A DNA stretch of 64,000 nt, taken from Anaerolineae bacterium (GTDB lineage: Bacteria > Chloroflexota > Anaerolineae > Aggregatilineales > Aggregatilineaceae). How positions within the stretch are numbered: the stretch's first letter is position 1; each line of letters opens with the position of its first letter. Location: the NCBI GenBank assembly GCA_018432315.1, contig JAHDLB010000006.1, forward strand, positions 1 through 64,000. Direction: 5' to 3'. The notes below the pieces were generated by a model. The model made no database searches and was not told where the DNA came from. It saw only the letters and a list, made by a program, of their open reading frames with translations. This document shows, piece after piece, positions 58,560-64,000 of the stretch. The position numbers were made by a program, and so were the translations under genes.

Positions 58560-60380
58560 TTACTCGCGCCCGAACTGCCGCGCCAGGTCCTCGCCGCTGA
58601 TGTGCAGCATGGTGGGCCGCCCGTGCGGGCACGTGCGCGGCGACTCGCAGCGCTCCAACTGCCGGATCAATCCCTCCATTTCCTCGAAGCTAAGCGTCTG
58701 CCCCGCTTTCACGGCGGCGGTCTTGCACACCCGCCGCACGAGCCTTTCCTCGAGCGTGGCCGCGCCGGGGTCCTGCTCGCTCTCCAGGTCCTGCACCACG
58801 GCCCTTACCACGTCGCCCGGTTCCTGATCGGCGAGCAGCGCGGGCACCGCCCGCACCCGGAACGTCGTCCCGCCAAACTCCTCCAGCACGAAGCCCCACT
58901 TGGCGAGCAAATCCAGCGACTCGGCCACCAGTTGGGCGGTCGCCGGGGCGAACTCGACGGTAACCGATGCCAGGGTCTGCTGCGCAACCGGCTCCATCGC
59001 GGCCTGCTGGGCCATGAACTGCTCGTAAAGGATCCGCTCGTGTGCGGCGTGCTGGTCGATCAGGTACAGGCCCGCCGGCCCCTCGGCCACGATGTACATC
59101 GCGCCGACCTGCCCGATCACGCGCAGAACCGGCAGCGTGCGCGGGCGCGCCGGGGCACCCAGGCCGCTCGGAATGTCGGTGTCCGCCGGGCGAGGAAACG
59201 CCGCTGTGTCCGGGCGTTGGTGGGCCCGCCTGCCTGGCGTGAATGCATCCAGGTCCATCTGGAGCTGGCGCTCGCCGGGCACCAGCGGGCGCCCTCCCCG
59301 CCCCGCCTCTGTTCGAGAGCCTCGCCATCCCTCGTCCACATCCCGGTAGGGATCGCCCTGCATCGACGGCACGGGCGCCTGCGCCACCACCGCGTTCCGC
59401 ACGGCGCGCTGGACCGCCGAGAATACCGCGTCCGGCGCCCGGAACCGGACCTCGGCCTTGGTCGGATGCACGTTGACATCGACCTCTTGCGGGGCGAGCG
59501 AGATCATCAGGACCGCCAGCGGATAGCGCCCGTTCGGGATCAGGGTGTGGTACGCCTGCACGACCGCGTAAGTTAGGCTCTGGTCGGCAATCGCCCGCCC
59601 ATTCACGAACAGCACGATGTGGCTGCGGTTCGCCCGGTTGAGCGCCGGCGCTGACGTGAAGCCGTATACCTCCACCTCCGGCAGATCGGCGCGCGCGGGC
59701 GGCAGCGGCGAGACTTCGAGCATATCCGAGAAGGTATCCAGACCGAACGCCTCCACCAGCACGTCGGCCAGGTCGCCGCTGCCCGTGCTGTGAAACTGCT
59801 CCCGCCCTTCCTGCACGAGGCGGAAGCGTACCTGCGGGTACGCCATCGCGTACCGCGTCACGAGCTGTGTGATATGCCGGCGCTCCGTGCTGTCCGACTT
59901 CAGGAACTTCAGGCGGGCGGGCGTGTTGAAGAACAGGTTCGCCACCTCGACCACGGTGCCGGATGGCGCGCCGGTCGCCCGAACCGACCGCAGTTCGCCG
60001 CCCTCGGCCTGGATCGTGGTTCCGGCCACCTCGTCATGGTGCCGCGTGGTCAGGGTAACGCGGCTGACAGCGGCGATGCTCGCCAGGGCCTCCCCGCGAA
60101 AGCCCAGGGTCGTGATGCGGTTGAGATCGTCCACCACCTGGAGCTTGCTCGTCGCGTGACGCGCGAAGGCCAGCTCGACCTCGTCGGCGGGAATACCGCC
60201 CCCGTTGTCGCTAACCCGGATCATCCGCCGCCCGCCATCGTCCACTTCGATCGTGATGGTGTCGGCGCCTGCATCCAATGCGTTTTCGATCAACTCTTTG
60301 ACCACCGACGCGGGCCGCTCGATCACTTCACCTGCTGCGATCTGCGCCGCAACGACATCAGGCAATACGCGAATCGGCAT
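58560..60380 (-). CDS. mutL: DNA mismatch repair protein MutL (endonuclease-type)
   Basis: A 606-residue GHKL ATPase of mismatch repair. The N-terminus has IAAGEVIERPASVVKELIENALDAGA, DNGGGIP, and TLGFRGEALASIAAV. The C-terminal domain carries the endonuclease motif DQHAAHERILYE (DQHA-x2-E-x4-E) and the zinc-site CPHGRP at the end. It is therefore the nicking type found in bacteria that lack MutH. There is a Pro/Arg-rich linker (about 345-420). It lies about 100 bases after the PAS kinase gene in the same direction. Translation from ATG 60380 is supported by a GAGGAT ribosome site. Confidence 0.97.
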   Translation of the reverse strand: MPIRVLPDVVAAQIAAGEVIERPASVVKELIENALDAGADTITIEVDDGGRRMIRVSDNGGGIPADEVELAFARHATSKLQVVDDLNRITTLGFRGEALASIAAVSRVTLTTRHHDEVAGTTIQAEGGELRSVRATGAPSGTVVEVANLFFNTPARLKFLKSDSTERRHITQLVTRYAMAYPQVRFRLVQEGREQFHSTGSGDLADVLVEAFGLDTFSDMLEVSPLPPARADLPEVEVYGFTSAPALNRANRSHIVLFVNGRAIADQSLTYAVVQAYHTLIPNGRYPLAVLMISLAPQEVDVNVHPTKAEVRFRAPDAVFSAVQRAVRNAVVAQAPVPSMQGDPYRDVDEGWRGSRTEAGRGGRPLVPGERQLQMDLDAFTPGRRAHQRPDTAAFPRPADTDIPSGLGAPARPRTLPVLRVIGQVGAMYIVAEGPAGLYLIDQHAAHERILYEQFMAQQAAMEPVAQQTLASVTVEFAPATAQLVAESLDLLAKWGFVLEEFGGTTFRVRAVPALLADQEPGDVVRAVVQDLESEQDPGAATLEERLVRRVCKTAAVKAGQTLSFEEMEGLIRQLERCESPRTCPHGRPTMLHISGEDLARQFGRE

Positions 60381-60484
60381 TACAGGCCATCCTCTTCACT
60401 TGTTTCGGGCGATTTTCTTCCGATGAGACTGTACCACAGGCGCAACCTGGAAAGCACACCCTTGTCGCAGCCATCTTCGAACAA

Positions 60485-61561
60485 TCACGGACCGGGCGCG
60501 CCGGGGAGAGGAATCGACACGTAGAAAGAGCTTCCGGCGCCTGCTTCGCTCTCGACCCAGGCGTCGCCACCGTGGCGCCGGGCCACGCTCCTCACGATGA
60601 ACAGGCCCAGCCCGCTGCCTTTGACCCGCTTCCATTCCTTGCGGTGGATGCGCACGTGCCGCTCGAACAGCCGCGCCTGGTCTTCGGGCTGGATGCCAAA
60701 CCCATCGTCACGCACGCGGAACAAAAGCTGCCGGTCTTCACGCCACAGATCGATCCCGATTTGTCCGTCGTCAGGCGTATACTTGACGGCGTTTTCGACC
60801 AGGTTGGTGAACGCGCTCCGCAGCATGGCGCGATCGACAGGCACCACGGGCACGTCATCCGCTATCGAGCAGTGAATGTCCAGGCGCTTCCTGGCGGCAG
60901 CCTCGGCAAACTCCCCGGCGATTTGCCGGACCATCCCCTGCAGATCGGTCGCCTCGCGGACGAGCTGGTAATTCCCCGTTTCGGGGTCGAGCTTCCCGGC
61001 CTCCAGGACCTTCTCGACGATGTCCGTCATCTGCGTGATGCCGTCCGCGATTTTCCCGGCGAAGCCCTCCTGGCGCTCGTTCAGATCGCCCACCATACCC
61101 AGCATGTCCACGTACCCGCGCATGAAGGTCAGCGGGGATCGGAGGTCGTGCGAAACCGTTCCCAGAAAGTCGGACATGCTGCCGTGAATGCGCTTGACGA
61201 GGGAGATGTCGCGCAGGACAAACACCCACCCCTCGATCGCGCCGTCCGCCGACCGGAGCGCGGAGACGTGCGGCGCGAACACCCGGCTATCGCCCAGCGC
61301 GATTTCGAGCGTGTGCCCGTTCTCCGCCCCGCCCGCGTCCGCTTGCAGCACGCCGATCAGATCGGCCAGCACCGCGAGCTCCCGCAGCGAGCGCCCAGCG
61401 ATCTCACCCACCACCAACGCCCCGGCGGCAGCGTTGCACGCGCGCACCGTCAGATCACCATCCACCACGATCACCGGGTCGGGGATGGAATCGAGGATCG
61501 CCGGAAACCAGTCTGCCGGGAGGTCGCGCCCGTCGTGCGAAGGTTGCTCGGAGTGGTTCAT
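60485..61561 (-). CDS. PAS-domain sensor histidine kinase
   Basis: A 358-residue soluble kinase. A PAS domain comes first (ILDSIPDPVIVVDGDLTVRACNAAAGAL, about 20-47), then HisKA with TVSHDLRSPLTFMRGYV, and HATPase_c with N-box NLVENAVKYTPDD, DDGFGI, FERHVR and GSGLGLFIV. It is divergent from the REC-ATPase gene, and their promoters face away from each other over about 50 bases. They could form a two-component pair. I chose ATG 61561; ATG 61588 is also possible. Confidence 0.9.
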   Translation of the reverse strand: MNHSEQPSHDGRDLPADWFPAILDSIPDPVIVVDGDLTVRACNAAAGALVVGEIAGRSLRELAVLADLIGVLQADAGGAENGHTLEIALGDSRVFAPHVSALRSADGAIEGWVFVLRDISLVKRIHGSMSDFLGTVSHDLRSPLTFMRGYVDMLGMVGDLNERQEGFAGKIADGITQMTDIVEKVLEAGKLDPETGNYQLVREATDLQGMVRQIAGEFAEAAARKRLDIHCSIADDVPVVPVDRAMLRSAFTNLVENAVKYTPDDGQIGIDLWREDRQLLFRVRDDGFGIQPEDQARLFERHVRIHRKEWKRVKGSGLGLFIVRSVARRHGGDAWVESEAGAGSSFYVSIPLPGAPGP

Positions 61562-61647
61562 GGCTTTTCGACCGTTAAGTGCTGGCATGTAATAGCTATA
61601 TACATATTTACGTCTGCCTGATTGACGAAATCCAAAACCCACCGGGA

Positions 61648-61676
61648 ATTATAACATTCGTATGGGGACCGGGCAA
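61648..61676 (-). promoter_or_regulatory. Promoter of the PAS-kinase gene
   Basis: On the minus strand -35 TTGCCC (61676-61671) and a perfect -10 TATAAT (61653-61648) have a 17-base spacer and an extended TGT element. The leader to ATG 61561 is about 80 bases. Confidence 0.65.
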
Positions 61677-61697
61677 CGCGCCCCCCGCGTAGGTGCC

Positions 61698-61726
61698 TTG
61701 CATGCCCGATCTATCCGTGCTACACT
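61698..61726 (+). promoter_or_regulatory. Promoter of the REC-ATPase gene
   Basis: The -35 TTGCAT (61698-61703) and -10 TACACT (61721-61726) have a 17-base spacer and an extended TGC. It lies 21 bases from the divergent kinase promoter, so one bound regulator could affect both. Confidence 0.6.
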
Positions 61727-61774
61727 TCCTGCAGATCGTCCCCGCGTTTTACGCTTGTTTTGGTGATGGGTGGT

Positions 61775-62935
61775 ATGGCAGAAAAAATCCTGATTGTTGA
61801 TGACGATGTTGATAGCCTCAAGTTAATCGGGCTGATGCTCCAGCGCCAGGGATACGAGGTCGTCGTGGCGAATACCGGCCAGCAGGCGCTCGCTCGTGCA
61901 GGCGCCGAACGTCCCGACTTGATCATCCTGGACATCATGATGCCCGATATGGATGGCTATGAGGTGTGCCGCCGCCTGCGAAACGAATCGGCGACTCAGG
62001 CGATCCCCATCATCATGTTCACGGCCAAGACTATGGTCGACGACAAGGTGGCCGGGTTCGAGGCCGGCGCGGACGATTACCTTACCAAGCCGACCCACCC
62101 CGCCGAGCTGGCCTCGCGCGTGAAAGCGGTTCTCGCGCGCAGCGCCGCCCAACGCCGCGGCAAGAACGATCGCGCCTTTGCGATGGGGTTGATCGGCACC
62201 AAAGGCGGGATCGGGACCACGACGCTGGCCGTCAACGTGGCGACCGCCACCGCGCAGCAGGAGCCGACGATCCTGGCCGACTTTCGCCCTGGGCAGGGCA
62301 CCATCGGCCTCGCGCTGGGCTTTGGGCGCTCGACCGGCATGCCGAATCTGCTCTCCCGCCCCACCAACGAGATCACGTCGCGTGCAGTCGAACACGAACT
62401 CGTCACCCACAGCAGCGGCTTGCGCCTGCTGCTCTCGTCGAGCCGCCCCAAAGAGAGCCTCATGAACGTCTCGCCGGACAGCGCGGCGCTCATCGTCCAA
62501 CATCTGCGCTCGCTCTGCCGCCACGTCATGCTGGACCTCGGCCCAGGGATCAACAAGGTGACCGCCCGCCTGCTCCAGGACCTCGATCAGGTGACCCTCA
62601 CCGTCGAGCCGACCCGCCTGGCGCTGGCCCTCGCCCGCGACCTCTTGCTCGATCTCGAGCAGGTCGGTTTCGCCCAAGCCCGTGTGAACGTCGTGCTGAT
62701 CAACCGCACGCAGTCCAGCCTGAGCGTGCCGTGGCAGGAAGCCGAGCACATCCTCAACCACGAAATGACGGCGATCATCTCCCCTGCCCCCGAACTGGCT
62801 TTTCAGGCAACGGAAGCCGGTATGCCGATCGTCCTGTTCCAGCCGAGCGCCATCGTGGCCGACCAGTTCAACAAGCTCGCCGAAGAGATGAACTCGCGCG
62901 TGCAGGCAATCGCCAGGGGAACGCTCACCACCTAG
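61775..62935 (+). CDS. Response-regulator receiver fused to a CpaE/MinD-type ATPase
   Basis: A 386-residue protein. The receiver domain (about 1-120) has the acidic pair VDDD, the phospho-acceptor Asp in LIILDIMMPD, Thr in FTAK and Lys in YLTKP. The second part (about 135-380) is a deviant Walker A ATPase of the ParA/MinD superfamily (GTKGGIGTTT), followed by LADFRPGQGTIGLALGFG and MLDLGPGI. CpaE has this order and localises pilus machinery; here no Tad pilus gene is nearby. I chose ATG 61775 with GGTGG upstream. Alternatives are TTG 61760 and ATG 61766. Confidence 0.9.
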   Translation: MAEKILIVDDDVDSLKLIGLMLQRQGYEVVVANTGQQALARAGAERPDLIILDIMMPDMDGYEVCRRLRNESATQAIPIIMFTAKTMVDDKVAGFEAGADDYLTKPTHPAELASRVKAVLARSAAQRRGKNDRAFAMGLIGTKGGIGTTTLAVNVATATAQQEPTILADFRPGQGTIGLALGFGRSTGMPNLLSRPTNEITSRAVEHELVTHSSGLRLLLSSSRPKESLMNVSPDSAALIVQHLRSLCRHVMLDLGPGINKVTARLLQDLDQVTLTVEPTRLALALARDLLLDLEQVGFAQARVNVVLINRTQSSLSVPWQEAEHILNHEMTAIISPAPELAFQATEAGMPIVLFQPSAIVADQFNKLAEEMNSRVQAIARGTLTT

Positions 62936-63043
62936 CCTTGCCCCGCCGCCTCGTTTCCCCCGGTTGCGAAAGCTCACACACCACCGCCGCCTTACCCGGC
63001 ATCACGTTGACCCCTCTTCACGGCAAGTTAGCGCCGTCTGGTG

Positions 63044-63049
63044 TATAGT
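63044..63049 (+). promoter_or_regulatory. Possible -10 box close to the sirtuin start
   Basis: TATAGT lies seven bases upstream of ATG 63056. If used, transcription would begin at or next to the A of the start codon, giving a leaderless mRNA. No -35 supports it. Confidence 0.35.
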
Positions 63050-63055
63050 TGCTCT

Positions 63056-63814
63056 ATGGACACCGATTCGTTTTCCACCGCCGTCCGGCTGCTCCGGGGC
63101 GCGCAGCACATCGTCGCACTCACCGGCGCGGGAATCAGCACCGGATCGGGCATCCCCGATTTTCGAAGCCCGTCATCCGGCCTGTGGGAGCGGTACAACC
63201 CGGCAGAGGTGGCGAGCCTGTATGGGTTCCGGCACCACCCCGAGCGTTTCTACGATTGGATTCGCCCGCTCGCCCGCACCATCCTCGATGCCAGGCCGAA
63301 CGCCGCGCACCTGGCTCTTGCCCGGCTGGAAGCCGCGGGCTGGCTGAAGGCGATCATCACCCAGAACATCGATATGCTTCACGCCCGCGCGGGCTCGCAG
63401 GTCGTGTACGAGGTGCACGGCCAACTGCGCGAGATGACGTGCATTTACTGCTTCCGGACGTTCCCTGCCGACCATCACATCAACCTGTTCCTGGAAACCA
63501 ATGCGATGCCCCGTTGCCCCGATTGCGGAAATGCGTTAAAACCAAACGTCATTCTATTCGGAGAGCAGTTACCGGCGCTCGCGCTCAGCGCGGCCCGGCG
63601 CGAGGCCCGGCGCTGTGACGTCATGCTGGTCGTCGGTTCGTCCCTGGAAGTTTTTCCGGCTGCAGAACTTCCCATGATCGCGCTGCGATCGGGCGCGTCG
63701 GTCATCCTGGTCAACCTGGTTCGCACACCCATCGACGACGCGGCCCACGTGACCATTCACGCGAACGCCGTCGACGTCCTTCCCAGGCTCGCAAACGTAT
63801 TGCTAGATGAGTGA
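63056..63814 (+). CDS. NAD-dependent protein deacylase (sirtuin)
   Basis: A 252-residue Sir2-family enzyme that removes acyl groups from lysine, using NAD+. Motifs: GAGISTGSGIPDFRS (about 24-38), TQNID, catalytic His in VHGQL, two zinc CxxC pairs (CIYC, CPDC), NVILFGEQLP and VGSSLEVFPAAELP. I chose ATG 63056; the GTG at 63041 overlaps the -10-like box. It overlaps the start of the GAF-type protein by eight bases. It is the second deacylase in the window beside the HDAC-family gene at 2266. Confidence 0.95.
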   Translation: MDTDSFSTAVRLLRGAQHIVALTGAGISTGSGIPDFRSPSSGLWERYNPAEVASLYGFRHHPERFYDWIRPLARTILDARPNAAHLALARLEAAGWLKAIITQNIDMLHARAGSQVVYEVHGQLREMTCIYCFRTFPADHHINLFLETNAMPRCPDCGNALKPNVILFGEQLPALALSAARREARRCDVMLVVGSSLEVFPAAELPMIALRSGASVILVNLVRTPIDDAAHVTIHANAVDVLPRLANVLLDE

Positions 63815-64000
63815 AAACATGCCCGCTTCCGAATCTCACCCGGCTGATGACAAAATCACCGTCGAAAACTACCAGCGTCTGCTCGCGCGCTACGAGCGCC
63901 TGATGGAAGTGATCCGCCAGCTCAACTCGACGCTGGACCTGGGCACCTTGCTCAACCGGATCATCGACGCGGCTGCCGAGCTGACCGACGCCGAAGAAGC
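63807..64000 (+). CDS. GAF-type sensor/regulator protein, N-terminal fragment
   Basis: The window ends after 64 codons. The start ATG 63807 (or 63819, in frame) lies within the end of the sirtuin gene. The visible sequence has a coiled-coil-like helix (YQRLLARYERLMEVIRQLNS) followed by TLDLGTLLNRIIDAAAELTDAEE, the usual opening of a GAF domain in histidine kinases and c-di-GMP proteins. The output domain is not visible. Confidence 0.7.
   Translation, partial: MSENMPASESHPADDKITVENYQRLLARYERLMEVIRQLNSTLDLGTLLNRIIDAAAELTDAEE

Noticed and set aside
58512-59576. A plus-strand frame opposite mutL starting in the secF terminator
   Set aside because: It begins within a terminator hairpin and is antisense to a complete mutL gene.
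1-64000. Search for insertion sequences, prophage, toxin-antitoxin pairs and CRISPR arrays
   Set aside because: No transposase, integrase, phage structural gene, toxin-antitoxin pair or regularly spaced repeat was found. The tRNA genes show no attachment-site duplication nearby.

Overview
The window reads as chromosomal DNA of a GC-rich, non-pathogenic-looking bacterium, most likely a member of the Chloroflexota (Anaerolineae-like). This is an inference from the gene mix: a Thr/Pro-rich linker typical of that phylum, a Ser/Thr kinase fused to a TolB-like propeller, animal-type PurB, a MutL with an endonuclease motif, many GAF sensor kinases and MalK-type ABC ATPases. No insertion sequence, prophage, CRISPR array or rRNA was seen. 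Coding density is very high and no gene-free stretch exceeds about 300 bases; the longest, 46479-46776, is a T-box leader.

Layout. 1-2.1 kb: edge of a minus-strand gene, tRNA-Arg(UCG), trpS and a zinc-ribbon protein. 2.1-2.3 kb: an orphan consensus promoter followed by a C-rich stretch and a strong hairpin (small-RNA candidate). 2.3-6 kb: minus-strand Ca2+ P-type ATPase and histone-deacetylase-family enzyme. 6.1-14.4 kb: one overlapping plus-strand operon for DNA end processing (AddB-like protein, UvrD-type helicase, stand-alone Fe-S PD-(D/E)XK nuclease, RecJ) ending in a YigZ/IMPACT protein. 14.4-20.8 kb: Ser/Thr kinase, LytR-CpsA-Psr protein, glycosyltransferase and a MalK-type ATPase. 20.8-25.3 kb: giant MacB/FtsX permease with its LolD-type ATPase. 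25.5-27.4 kb: L,D-transpeptidase and a FecR-like protein. 27.4-37.6 kb: minus-strand run of a Clp-N/APH-kinase fusion, GAF histidine kinase, YjbQ, GT-C glycosyltransferase and YdiJ-like FAD/Fe-S dehydrogenase. 37.7-43.6 kb: MalK/UgpC ATPase, purH, purB, a small hypothetical and a FemAB/BioF2-like acetyltransferase. 43.8-50.2 kb: sugar-binding lipoprotein, tRNA-Thr(CGU), udk, a VTT-family membrane protein, and a valine T-box operon of a methyltransferase plus valS. 50.3-55.8 kb: three tandem HEAT-repeat paralogues, nucleotidyltransferase, then a thiol/redox cluster (rhodanese lipoprotein, DUF1858, glutaredoxin, ECF sigma with a His-rich anti-sigma, OsmC, HD protein). 55.97-64 kb: secD, secF, mutL, a PAS histidine kinase, a REC-CpaE-type ATPase, a sirtuin and the start of a GAF-type protein.

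The plus strand is G/T-rich up to about 11.4 kb and C/A-rich after it, with an abrupt switch exactly at the nuclease/recJ junction. That orientation is what a replication terminus would give. The most unusual systems are the reduced, three-part AddAB-like complex, the Clp-N/phosphotransferase fusion, the orphan C-rich RNA candidate and the T-box that places a methyltransferase under valine-tRNA control.
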